Position numbers and translations under genes: made by a program
Notes under the pieces: model-generated
Databases searched by the model: none
Told to the model about the DNA's origin: nothing
The model's input: the letters and a program-made list of their open reading frames with translations, nothing else
Source: HXMU1420-13 sp965228545
Lineage (GTDB): Bacteria > Bacteroidota > Rhodothermia > Balneolales > Balneolaceae
DNA: 64,000 nt
Reading direction: 5' to 3'
NCBI GenBank assembly: GCA_965228545.1
Contig: OZ245822.1
Coordinates: 248,001 to 312,000 of the forward strand
Part shown: in pieces, positions 9,612-17,310 of the stretch
Numbering within the stretch: the first letter of the stretch is position 1
Layout of the letters: the number at the start of each line of letters is the position of its first letter

Positions 9612-10862
9612 ATGAAAAACTGTTATCTCATCATCGTCGACGGACTTGGCGTAGGAGCGCAAGAAGATGCACATGTATATGGTGATGAAGGCTCGAATAC
9701 GTTGGGAAACGTGAGCGCTGACACCGGAGTGGAGCTTCCAAATCTTGCTAAAATGGGGATTGGAAATATCATCCCACTCAAATCAATTCCGGCTGTTGAA
9801 AATCCTAGTGCAGCTTTCGGAAAGATGAGGGAAGTATCAGGAGGTAAAGATTCGACAACCGGTCATTGGGAAATAGCAGGAATTCAGCTCGAGAAGCCAT
9901 TTCCGACCTATCCAAATGGATTTCCAAAAGAGCTGATGGAAGCTTTTTGTAAAGGAATAGGCGTTGAAGCAGCACTTTGTAATCTGCCATATTCAGGAAC
10001 GGATGTGATTCGTGATTATGGAGAAGAACATCTCAAAACCGGAAACCCTATTGTGTACACATCCGCCGATTCAGTTTTTCAAGTCGCCACAAATGATTCA
10101 GTTACACCGGTTGAAAAGTTGTACGAGTGGTGTGATTTTGCTCGAAATCATATTTGTATTGGTGAACACGAAGTAGGAAGAGTGATAGCGCGACCTTTTA
10201 CAGGAAAGCCGGAAGCATTTTCACGTTTAACAGATCAGCGCAAAGATTTTTCAGCCATCCCACCTAAAAACAATATAGTACAAGCGGCTTTTGATGCAGG
10301 CATTCATACACTCTCGATTGGAAAAGTAATCGATCTGTTTGCAGAACAGGGGTTTGCTGAATATCGAAAGACGAAAAACAATGCCGAGGGAATTTCAACC
10401 CTACTTGAAGTGATGGATGAGGTAAAAGAAACCTTCGTATTCGTAAACCTGATTGATACCGATCAACTGTATGGTCATAGGCTGGATCCTGAAGGATATG
10501 CCGGAAGTCTTAAAGAGTTTGATGATGCATTGCCAGAGATTCTCGCAAAGATTGATAAAGATGACTTGCTGATTATCACCGGAGACCACGGCAACGATCC
10601 ATGTTCAACCTCTACCGATCACTCCCGCGAGTTTGTGCCGTTGTTGGTTTATCCGAAAAATTCAACCCAGCGCGAACCGAGCTTTAGTCGGGAAAAGCGA
10701 TCTCAGATTTCAGGGCTCGAGAGTAAAATCCGTCAGACGGGTAATCCGTCAGACGAAGAGATAGATCTTGGAACCCGCGAAACTTTTGCAGATGTAGCTT
10801 CGAGTATTGCCACATTTTTTGGTATTGAAGATACTTTCCCCGGGAAATCTTTTTATCAGTAA
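9612..10862 (+). CDS. deoB: Phosphopentomutase with an in-frame insertion near the C-terminus
   Basis: DeoB interconverts ribose/deoxyribose 1- and 5-phosphates in nucleoside breakdown and uses two metal ions in an alkaline-phosphatase-like core. The N-terminus has the metal-site motif IIVDGLGVGA; the cap region carries SGGKDSTTGHWE; the C-terminal half has NLIDTDQLYGHR, ITGDHGNDP and the TDHSREFVPLLVY segment, all typical. In relatives about 12 residues separate the VPLLVY block from the (R)ETFAD block; here there are 42, so about 30 residues rich in Ser, Arg, Lys and Glu are extra. The extra DNA resembles the palindromic repeat just upstream of the gene. The core motifs are intact, so the enzyme is probably active. 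Confidence 0.93.
   Translation: MKNCYLIIVDGLGVGAQEDAHVYGDEGSNTLGNVSADTGVELPNLAKMGIGNIIPLKSIPAVENPSAAFGKMREVSGGKDSTTGHWEIAGIQLEKPFPTYPNGFPKELMEAFCKGIGVEAALCNLPYSGTDVIRDYGEEHLKTGNPIVYTSADSVFQVATNDSVTPVEKLYEWCDFARNHICIGEHEVGRVIARPFTGKPEAFSRLTDQRKDFSAIPPKNNIVQAAFDAGIHTLSIGKVIDLFAEQGFAEYRKTKNNAEGISTLLEVMDEVKETFVFVNLIDTDQLYGHRLDPEGYAGSLKEFDDALPEILAKIDKDDLLIITGDHGNDPCSTSTDHSREFVPLLVYPKNSTQREPSFSREKRSQISGLESKIRQTGNPSDEEIDLGTRETFADVASSIATFFGIEDTFPGKSFYQ
10675..10760. repeat. Palindromic repeat fragment inserted in frame inside deoB
   Basis: The stretch contains a bulged hairpin CCGAGC-TTTA-GTCGG (10677-10691) followed by a GATCT element, the same order as in the repeat at 9493-9598, and then two direct copies of ATCCGTCAGACG (10729-10740 and 10745-10756... 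allowing one base of uncertainty at the ends), the first being a small hairpin. It coincides with the residues that DeoB relatives lack and keeps the reading frame open. Confidence 0.6.
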
Positions 10863-10872
10863 TCAGCAAAGA

Positions 10873-10909
10873 ATCATCCTAAACGAAAGAGAAGGATCAT
10901 CAGAATTAC
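10873..10909. repeat. Short degenerate copy of the palindromic repeat after deoB
   Basis: ATCATCCTAA and TCAGAATTAC match the outer ends of the 9493-9598 element in eight and nine of ten positions, and GAAGGATC between them matches its inner arm. The hairpin interior is missing, as if deleted. It lies a few bases downstream of the deoB stop codon. Confidence 0.5.
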
Positions 10910-11007
10910 GTTCTCCTTTTTTCTATCACCTTTGTCCTTTATCAATTCCCAAGCCTGCCGAGGGAAACATCAACAAGATTTAATCAAATATTAAGCGAAA
11001 AGATGCG

Positions 11008-11015
11008 TATATTTG
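11008..11015 (+). promoter_or_regulatory. Candidate Bacteroidota-type -7 box upstream of rpoD
   Basis: TATATTTG matches the TAnnTTTG consensus used by the primary sigma factor of Bacteroidota. It lies 134 bases before the GTG start of rpoD. I see no clear TTTG -33 partner, so the call rests on one box. Confidence 0.35.
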
Positions 11016-11148
11016 ACAGCTCATTTATTCAGACCAATTGTAGTTACACTTTGAAGCTTAGAACAGACGGTTGCAACCATTCAGCTTAACACTATTCGCT
11101 ACACCTGAATAACGCGTATGCGCAAAATTTCAATAAAAATATTTCACT

Positions 11149-12003
11149 GTGGCAAAAAGTTCAGGAATTTCGACTCGTGAATCGGAATCATTAGATAGAT
11201 ATTTACACGAGATCGGTAAAGAAAAACTCATCACGCCCGACGATGAAGTACGTCTGGCAAAAGAGATTCAGAAAGGAAGTCAGAGAGCACTAGAAGATTT
11301 AACAAAAGCTAACCTTCGTTTCGTTGTTTCTGTTGCGAAACAATACCAAAATCAGGGTTTATCATTAGGCGATTTAATTAACGAAGGTAATCTTGGTTTG
11401 ATCAAAGCAGCTAAGCGTTTTGATGAAACTCGTGGTTTCAAATTCATTTCGTACGCAGTTTGGTGGATTCGTCAGTCGATTTTACAAGCATTGGCTGAGC
11501 AAAGCCGAATTGTTCGTTTACCGCTAAACCGTGTTGGTGCGTTAAATAAAATCGGTAAAGAGTTATCGAAATTAGAGCAGGAATACGAGCGACTTCCTTC
11601 TGCACATGAGCTTGCAGAAAGCCTTGAAATGACCGTAGGTGAAGTTGCGGATACCTTAAAAATATCTGGTCGTCACCTTTCGATGGATGCTCCATTCGCT
11701 CAAGGTGAAGATAACCGACTTCTTGATGTTCTCGAGAACGAAGAGATCCCAAATCCGGATTTCGAACTGATGGGTGAATCGCTCAAAGTTGAAATTGAGC
11801 GAGCTTTATCAAAATTAACTAAGCGTGAAGCAGAAGTAATTCGCTTGTATTTCGGAATTGGTCGCGAGCACTCGCTTACCCTAGAAGAAATTGGCGAACG
11901 TTTTGATCTAACGCGTGAGCGTGTTCGTCAGATTAAAGAGAAGGCACTAAGAAAATTACGTCATCATAATCGAAGTGCGGCCTTAAGAGTTTATTTGGGA
12001 TAA
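11149..12003 (+). CDS. rpoD: RNA polymerase primary sigma factor (RpoD/SigA, short form)
   Basis: The 284-residue protein directs RNA polymerase to housekeeping promoters. Region 1.2 is at about 13-45 (SLDRYLHEIGKEKLIT), region 2 at about 48-118 with DLINEGNLGLIKAAKRFD and the promoter-melting YAVWWIRQSI segment, region 3 at about 127-205, and region 4 at about 218-271 with the helix-turn-helix LTLEEIGERFDLTRERVRQI. It lacks the long acidic region 1.1 of proteobacterial RpoD, which is normal for this phylum. The start is GTG at 11149; no in-frame ATG precedes region 1.2. It stands alone and is followed by a strong terminator. Confidence 0.95.
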   Translation: MAKSSGISTRESESLDRYLHEIGKEKLITPDDEVRLAKEIQKGSQRALEDLTKANLRFVVSVAKQYQNQGLSLGDLINEGNLGLIKAAKRFDETRGFKFISYAVWWIRQSILQALAEQSRIVRLPLNRVGALNKIGKELSKLEQEYERLPSAHELAESLEMTVGEVADTLKISGRHLSMDAPFAQGEDNRLLDVLENEEIPNPDFELMGESLKVEIERALSKLTKREAEVIRLYFGIGREHSLTLEEIGERFDLTRERVRQIKEKALRKLRHHNRSAALRVYLG

Positions 12004-12029
12004 TTTTAGGATTATCCCACCGGAACCAA

Positions 12030-12062
12030 AACCCCGTTCAAGCAACTGATCGGGGTTTTTTT
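12030..12062 (+). terminator. Rho-independent terminator of rpoD
   Basis: Arms AACCCCG (12030-12036) and CGGGGTT (12051-12057) are followed by a run of T. The converging gene at 12069 ends a few bases later, so the hairpin could serve both directions. Confidence 0.85.
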
Positions 12063-12068
12063 ATGGCT

Positions 12069-14300
12069 CTAAAGTTGGTAAGTGAAACCAAACATCACAC
12101 TAAATCCTTCACTTGGAATATTGCCTATACTCGTATGTGTATGATAGTATCGGTCGGTTAGATTTCTGATATTCAACGATGTAGTAATACGTTCGTTGCT
12201 CCAACTCTTTCCAATACTAGCGTGTAACACTGCATATCCATTGGTTTGATCTTCTATGGAAGATTGAGTTGCAATTCGTTGTTGTTTTGCCGCCCATTCT
12301 AGCGTAAATGATGTGAAAACATCTCCAAATCTTGCATCAATCAGTGAGCTTCCGTTCAATGGCGGAATGAGAGGGATAGGCTCGTCGAGTGTAGTATTTT
12401 GAGCGTACACGTAAGCCAGCCTGTGGTCGAGTGATAGCATATTATTTACACGTTGTAGAACACGTAACTCACCACCTGTGAAAACTGCATCTCCAACATT
12501 GGCATATTGCTTAAACTCCAATCCTTGGGCAGAGTCGTCATCAAGTAACATCCCATCAATGTAATTCAGGTAAAATCTCGAAAATAAAGAAAGGGAAGCA
12601 GAGTAAGCATCACGTTCAACACTAACAGCAACTTCACCATTAAATGCGTGTTCGTTCTTTAACCAAGGATTTCCATTGTAGAAAAACCCATCTACATAAT
12701 TGTAAATGTAGTGCCCGTATTGTTCAATATGATTTCCGGTTCTTGCCGAATAAACAAAGGTATTGCTCAAGCTCCAGTCGTTGGACAACATGTACAATAA
12801 TGAAGTGGAAACCGAAGGTAATACTTGTACGCGCTCAGAAATATCTCTTTGATATAAGCCTTCAAAAAACTCTACGTTTGAAGCATTTGAAGTGGATACA
12901 CTCGCAAATTGAAGATTCTGCTCAAGGCTCAGATTTGCACGATCCGATAACAGCCAATTGTGAGACAAGCCTACCGAAATATTGTTCATAACCACGTCAT
13001 TTAGATTGTAAATGTACATGTCAGCAATGTTCGGGGATGTACTAATCATTTCCATATCTCCAAAAGAGGAAGATTGGTAGCCATTCAAATACCAATTAAA
13101 GGATCGATTCTTCAGATTAAGTCTTCCCTCAGAATTAAATCCAAAAGTTGTTGTTTCGCCATACATAGGCATGTTCATGTCTCTCATCACCACACGTTCG
13201 CTTACATTTCGACTGTAATCGTCCATAGTATGGCGAATTAAGTTCGCATAAGCTGCTACATTATGAATCGAGAAAGCTGCACCATTTTCTTTGATATTTA
13301 CCTGAATCCGAAGTATATCGGCAAAGGCAGAGCTTGCATCCATTAATAAGGCAGGATACCCAACATCATAAGCTTTGTCGGTAATGTAGTTGGTTTCAAT
13401 CTGTAGGCGATCGTTCACTTTAGAAAGCACAGACAAATTTAGATTCCACTTCTCGAATTGAGTGTTTTCGATAGTGGTATTATTGCCGGCCACGAGTTGG
13501 TCTGCCTTTCGATAACTACCTGATAGTCGGTATGAAAGTGAATTCTTTGTATTACTACCACTCGTATTTAACCGAAATAAATACATGTTATTCGGTGCTT
13601 TGTAGTTCGACTCAAACTCTAATTGAGTTGCTCCAAAAGCGGCTTTTTCGGTTCGCATATTGATGGAAGCAAACCCATTTCCATTTTGGGCAACAGATGC
13701 TCCGTTCTTATCAACCTTTAAGCTGGCTAAATTATTAACCTCTACATAAGAAGTGATGGGGTCCATTTTGTCTACGCAGGCTTTAAATACAGCCATGCCA
13801 TCAATCATCACATTTAAACGCTGATCAGATTGTCCTCTGATAGCAGGTTCCCACGCAAAGGCTCCACGCTGAATCATCGAAAGTCCATCCACCGTTGCCA
13901 GAAAATCATCCATGCTAATATCTGAACTTTGATGCTGATAGGTATTTACACTGTGCTGATGTTCGGAGCCTCCGTTAATAACTATTTCCCGATCGAATTG
14001 TATAGTAGTTGGAGTTAACCAAATTGGATGCTCCTCTTCCAAACTTGCAATCAAAAGCATTTGATAGCCGAGCGAATGGATCATAATCGGAAAATCTACT
14101 GCTAACGTGTCTATTTCAAAGAATCCATTTAAATCACTTACAGCAAAAACATCGTGATTGGCCGACATAATATGTGCTCCAATCACGGGTTCTTCTGATT
14201 TAACATCAATTATTTGGACAGATATCTGCTGGCCGAAACCCGCAGATATCGTAAGTCCAAACATCAACAATAAACAGGTAATTTGTTTCTTGAAGCTCAT
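12069..14300 (-). CDS. TonB-dependent copper receptor, OprC/NosA-like
   Basis: A 743-residue outer-membrane receptor with a signal peptide (residues 1-24), a short carboxypeptidase-like domain (about 25-105), a plug (about 125-225) and a beta barrel ending in FTYQL. The plug carries CVDKMDP at 175-181: the CxxxM pair corresponds to the copper-binding site known in the OprC/NosA copper importers, and the following TSYVEV is also typical of that family. A His-rich stretch (SEHQHSVNTYQHQ, 112-124) precedes the plug. It heads away from the nos genes and lies with two metal-motif proteins, so the likely role is bringing copper for N2O reductase. Assignment to copper is by motif and context. Confidence 0.78.
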   Translation of the reverse strand: MSFKKQITCLLLMFGLTISAGFGQQISVQIIDVKSEEPVIGAHIMSANHDVFAVSDLNGFFEIDTLAVDFPIMIHSLGYQMLLIASLEEEHPIWLTPTTIQFDREIVINGGSEHQHSVNTYQHQSSDISMDDFLATVDGLSMIQRGAFAWEPAIRGQSDQRLNVMIDGMAVFKACVDKMDPITSYVEVNNLASLKVDKNGASVAQNGNGFASINMRTEKAAFGATQLEFESNYKAPNNMYLFRLNTSGSNTKNSLSYRLSGSYRKADQLVAGNNTTIENTQFEKWNLNLSVLSKVNDRLQIETNYITDKAYDVGYPALLMDASSAFADILRIQVNIKENGAAFSIHNVAAYANLIRHTMDDYSRNVSERVVMRDMNMPMYGETTTFGFNSEGRLNLKNRSFNWYLNGYQSSSFGDMEMISTSPNIADMYIYNLNDVVMNNISVGLSHNWLLSDRANLSLEQNLQFASVSTSNASNVEFFEGLYQRDISERVQVLPSVSTSLLYMLSNDWSLSNTFVYSARTGNHIEQYGHYIYNYVDGFFYNGNPWLKNEHAFNGEVAVSVERDAYSASLSLFSRFYLNYIDGMLLDDDSAQGLEFKQYANVGDAVFTGGELRVLQRVNNMLSLDHRLAYVYAQNTTLDEPIPLIPPLNGSSLIDARFGDVFTSFTLEWAAKQQRIATQSSIEDQTNGYAVLHASIGKSWSNERITTSLNIRNLTDRYYHTHTSIGNIPSEGFSVMFGFTYQL

Positions 14301-14308
14301 AATGTGCC

Positions 14309-15115
14309 TTATTTGGCTTGTACATTATACTCGAACACAACATCAGGTAAGGTGTCGTTTTGAGCTGTTATCACATAAACAGTGGTGGTCCAAGTGCCAC
14401 TCATGTTATAGGTGATATTTCCCATATAAGCTCCACCAGCCGTTGCAACCGGGTTGGTAAAGGAGGTACTATGACCTTGCCCTGAACCCATATCCATATA
14501 TGGATAGATAGAAACATCGGCATCAGCAACCATCGGAAAACTCATCATGCTTTCTCTTTTGTATAACATGATAGCAACATCGTTACTACCACTTACAGGA
14601 TTTCGTGGAGTATTCCAGCTAATGAAATACATCTGATCGTTTGAGCCTTTTACACTGGTTAAGTGCCACGATGAATCTACTATTATATCAATAGAGCCAG
14701 AAATCTCTTCATCGGCCATGGTGACCATTGTGAATTTAATATCCCAGGTTCCCATTTCGCCACTTGGCATGATGAAGGTAGCATCATTTGTATAATATGC
14801 AGGGAACTCATCAAAAGCTTTTGGCTGGGTGTATGGAGTGGAATGCTGCATCATTCCCATATCCATCATAGGAGTTACAGAGAATGATCGTAATTCCGCA
14901 GTTTTTCCATCTTTTTTGACGGACCAATACAAGGTGTTTCCACCTGTAATTAAGTTACTTTCACTAAATAGTTGAACAGTATAACCTTCTACATCAGTAG
15001 TGTTTATAAGGTTAAATTCAGGTTCTAATGTTACTTCAGTGGAGTCGCAGTTGAATGAATAAATGACAAATAGAGTGCACGCAATAGCCTTCAGGCTTTG
15101 TTTAAAAAGTTTCAT
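14309..15115 (-). CDS. Met/His-rich lipoprotein with two FixH/YtkA-like repeats, probable copper-binding partner
   Basis: A 268-residue exported protein with a leader and a Cys at residue 23 (FNCDS). It contains two similar beta-sandwich halves, about 30-150 and 155-265. Each carries a Met/His motif in the same place: PMMDMGMMQHSTPY in the first and YPYMDMGSGQGHST in the second. Such MDMG...H clusters suit binding of Cu(I), as in FixH/YtkA-like and PCuAC-like periplasmic proteins. It lies eight bases upstream of the copper-type TonB receptor and is probably co-transcribed with it. Copper binding is inferred. Confidence 0.6.
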   Translation of the reverse strand: MKLFKQSLKAIACTLFVIYSFNCDSTEVTLEPEFNLINTTDVEGYTVQLFSESNLITGGNTLYWSVKKDGKTAELRSFSVTPMMDMGMMQHSTPYTQPKAFDEFPAYYTNDATFIMPSGEMGTWDIKFTMVTMADEEISGSIDIIVDSSWHLTSVKGSNDQMYFISWNTPRNPVSGSNDVAIMLYKRESMMSFPMVADADVSIYPYMDMGSGQGHSTSFTNPVATAGGAYMGNITYNMSGTWTTTVYVITAQNDTLPDVVFEYNVQAK

Positions 15116-15165
15116 TGTAGTGTATTATTAAGTCTAAATTTCTTGTTTAAAAAACGAGAGTATAA

Positions 15166-15627
15166 TTAGACCAAAGCGGGCGGGCGATCGAGTACACGTT
15201 GTATTCCCGGAGGAATAGTTAAGAGAGGAGGAAGGATGTACTTATAGTCTCCTATAAACGGACTTATAGTAACAGTATCATAAAAAATAAATGTTCTAGA
15301 GTCCCATTTAATGAGAGAGGCATCATGGGTAAAATCATCTAGATTTAGATCGAGCACACAGTGTTCGGTTGCATGATGTTCTTCACTTTCCGAAGAATTA
15401 TGAGGCTCATTTTGATGATGACACGTACAAATCTTCATTCCATCAGTTACCTCACAGTAGCAGAACATTTTCTCGCATTGTTCTTCATGGTGATGCATCT
15501 CTTGCATGGCTACTTTTCCGATCATGAAGCCTACAGTACCAAAACTATTCCATGCAACAATCGATGCCAGAATAAGAGAGATTGTTTTGTGATATGTATA
15601 TTTCAGACTCATTGGTCTTAAATTCAC
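15166..15627 (-). CDS. His/Cys-rich exported or membrane-anchored protein, possible metal binder
   Basis: A 153-residue protein of no recognised family. A hydrophobic N-terminal segment (about 15-38) is followed by a region dense in His and Cys (MHHHEEQCEKMFCYCE, CTCHHQNEPHN and SEEHHATEHC, about 43-90) and a Pro-rich C-terminus (PPLLTIPPGIQRVLDRPP). The start may be ATG 15627 or the internal ATG 15612, which gives a more usual leader. It lies upstream of the Met-rich lipoprotein and copper receptor on the same strand, so a copper-handling or sensing role fits, but is not shown. Confidence 0.5.
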   Translation of the reverse strand: MNLRPMSLKYTYHKTISLILASIVAWNSFGTVGFMIGKVAMQEMHHHEEQCEKMFCYCEVTDGMKICTCHHQNEPHNSSESEEHHATEHCVLDLNLDDFTHDASLIKWDSRTFIFYDTVTISPFIGDYKYILPPLLTIPPGIQRVLDRPPALV

Positions 15628-15713
15628 TTTGTAATATGAAGATACTGTGAAGAAGAAGAAAAAAAGAAAAGTTTTGGATGCAGTAGCATTTGTTAAAAGA
15701 TTATTCTTAAATT

Positions 15714-15729
15714 AAGATAAAAGAGTCTT
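15714..15729. promoter_or_regulatory. Putative Rrf2/NsrR-type operator before the regulator gene
   Basis: AAGATAAAAGAGTCTT has inverted ends AAGA...TCTT and lies 12 bases before the regulator's ATG. The same 16-mer with one change occurs before the cytochrome gene at 16218-16233. The AAGAT half-site matches the start of known NsrR sites. A second small palindrome AAGATTATTCTT lies just upstream (about 15697-15708). Autoregulation is inferred. Confidence 0.55.
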
Positions 15730-15741
15730 AATACTTTAAAT

Positions 15742-16173
15742 ATGCTTCTTTCCAATAAATGTCAGTATGCACTACGAGCCGCCCTCTATTTGGCTAACCA
15801 CCAGAATGATGGTTTGATTTCGATTAAAGAAATCTCAGAAAAACTGGATATATCCTTTCATTTTCTAACAAAGATCTTGCAGCAACTTTCTAATGAACAC
15901 ATCATTGAATCTCAAAAAGGGCCGAAAGGTGGGGTAAAACTAACAACCAAGGGACTTAACATTCGTTTGTATGATCTTGTTGATATCATTGATGGGGTAG
16001 ATACTTTTCATGAATGTGTATTGGGTTTACCTGGTTGTGGGCATTTAAAACCCTGTGCGCTACATGAAGAGTGGGCCTTACGAAGAGAAAATCTAAAAGC
16101 CATGTTACAAAGCATGACGTTAGAAAAAATTTCTGATAACGGTTCCATCATGCACCGCCTTACCACCGAATAA
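15742..16173 (+). CDS. Rrf2-family transcriptional regulator with three Fe-S-ligand-type cysteines (NsrR/IscR-like)
   Basis: A 143-residue DNA-binding protein. The N-terminal winged helix-turn-helix (about 1-75) has the Rrf2 wing motif QKGPKGGVKL. C92, C99 and C105 have the spacing seen in NsrR and IscR, where they hold an Fe-S cluster that responds to NO or cluster supply. It opens the plus-strand nos cluster and is divergent from the copper genes. The shared operator upstream of it and of the next gene suggests that it controls both itself and the N2O-reductase operon. NsrR is the likelier role because ric, an NO-damage repair gene, lies downstream; IscR-like function cannot be excluded. 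Confidence 0.8.
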   Translation: MLLSNKCQYALRAALYLANHQNDGLISIKEISEKLDISFHFLTKILQQLSNEHIIESQKGPKGGVKLTTKGLNIRLYDLVDIIDGVDTFHECVLGLPGCGHLKPCALHEEWALRRENLKAMLQSMTLEKISDNGSIMHRLTTE

Positions 16174-16217
16174 ATTTTACGAACAAATAGAAATCTTCAT
16201 AAATAGTTCACAAATAA

Positions 16218-16233
16218 AAGATAAAATAGTCTT
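16218..16233. promoter_or_regulatory. Second copy of the putative Rrf2/NsrR operator, before the cytochrome-nosZ operon
   Basis: AAGATAAAATAGTCTT differs from the site at 15714-15729 in one position and continues in both cases with AA. It lies 20 bases before the cytochrome c ATG, where a bound repressor would block transcription. Confidence 0.6.
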
Positions 16234-16252
16234 AAATCTTAATAACAACATT

Positions 16253-16729
16253 ATGAATACTACAAAACTACTTTCAACGCTACTAATTCTGGGGCTTTTG
16301 ATCACCGCTGCCTGTTCTAATGGAGAGCAAAATAGTGAGGGGCAAAACGAAGTCAAGGTAGAAGCCTCTGCCGACCCCGGCGATTGGACTACAAATAAAG
16401 GGATTGGCCCCATAACTAATATCAGTTTTGATGCTACTATCGATCAAGGTCTGGCTGATGAAGGCCAATCTATTTTTACTGCCAAATGCTCGGCTTGCCA
16501 TAAGCCAAATAAGCGGTACATCGGGCCTGAAATGGCAGGAATTTTTGATCGCAGAACTCCCGAATGGACTGCCAACATGATCATGAATCCCATGGAAATG
16601 GTCCAGAAAGATCCTATTGCTAAAGAATTGTTAATGGAATACAACGGTACTCCAATGGCAAATCAAAACCTCACTCAAGAAGAGACCCGAGCAGTATTAG
16701 AATATTTCCGAACCCTTAAATCTGAATAA
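16253..16729 (+). CDS. Lipoprotein cytochrome c, probable electron donor to N2O reductase
   Basis: A 158-residue class I cytochrome c. The leader ends at ITAAC with Cys21 as lipid anchor. The haem motif is CSACH (C79, C82, H83) and the sixth ligand is probably M135 in GTPMANQN. IGPEMAGIF between them is typical of this class. Clade II nos clusters usually encode one or more small cytochromes c that link the quinol pool to NosZ, and this is the first gene of the putative operon, only one base from the next gene. The electron-donor role is inferred from that context. Confidence 0.85.
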   Translation: MNTTKLLSTLLILGLLITAACSNGEQNSEGQNEVKVEASADPGDWTTNKGIGPITNISFDATIDQGLADEGQSIFTAKCSACHKPNKRYIGPEMAGIFDRRTPEWTANMIMNPMEMVQKDPIAKELLMEYNGTPMANQNLTQEETRAVLEYFRTLKSE

Positions 16730-16730
16730 A

Positions 16731-17279
16731 ATGAAAACACTAAAATACCTACCCATAGCCATTTTGCTAGTTGCTCTGGCTTGTTCATCTAAGAACGAAC
16801 AGACGTCAAGCAATTTGCCTAATAACACACCGCTAGGGCAAGCTTCGGTTGTAGATGAAGACTCTGAACCCAACATCCTACAAGTTGCAATCGGCTCAGA
16901 AGATCACAGCACGTTAGTAGCAGCCGTGCAAGCAGCAGGAATCGAGCATGTATTAGTAAATGCTGGTCCGCTTACCGTGTTTGCACCGGTAAACTCTGCT
17001 TTTGATGCACTTCCTGCAGGCACAGTAGAAGATCTGCTTAAACCTGAGAACAAAGGCAAACTAGCCGGAGTGTTAACCAAACATGCCGCTCCGGGCTCAT
17101 ACAATATCGACGGCTTGAAAAAAGAAGCTAGTAAAGGTAGAAAAATTTATATGGCCGATGGCTCTTACTTAACAGTTACCGTAGAGGGCAACGAAGTATT
17201 TGTAGAAGGGGCTAAAGTGATTGCCAGCATTCAGACATCGAATGGCATTATCAACGTGGTAGATAAAGTAATTCTGTAA
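16731..17279 (+). CDS. Fasciclin (FAS1) domain lipoprotein in the nos operon
   Basis: A 182-residue exported protein with lipobox VALAC (Cys18), a Ser/Asn-rich linker and one FAS1 domain (about 48-182). The domain has the family hallmarks: TVFAPVNSAFDALPAGTVE and the C-terminal segment TSNGIINVVDKVIL. FAS1 domains mediate adhesion or protein contacts. It sits between the cytochrome and nosZ with very short spacers and so is co-transcribed with them, which is not part of the textbook nos gene set. It might tether cytochrome and NosZ at the outer face of a membrane; that is speculation. Confidence 0.88.
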   Translation: MKTLKYLPIAILLVALACSSKNEQTSSNLPNNTPLGQASVVDEDSEPNILQVAIGSEDHSTLVAAVQAAGIEHVLVNAGPLTVFAPVNSAFDALPAGTVEDLLKPENKGKLAGVLTKHAAPGSYNIDGLKKEASKGRKIYMADGSYLTVTVEGNEVFVEGAKVIASIQTSNGIINVVDKVIL

Positions 17280-17310
17280 TTAAATACATAAACAATAAAT
17301 AGGTAGAACT

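Noticed and set aside
15116..15165. Possible third copy of the AAGA...TCTT operator before the Met-rich lipoprotein gene
   Set aside because: On the minus strand AAGAAATTTAGACTT has one base less between the ends and does not keep the AAGAT and GTCTT halves, so I did not count it.
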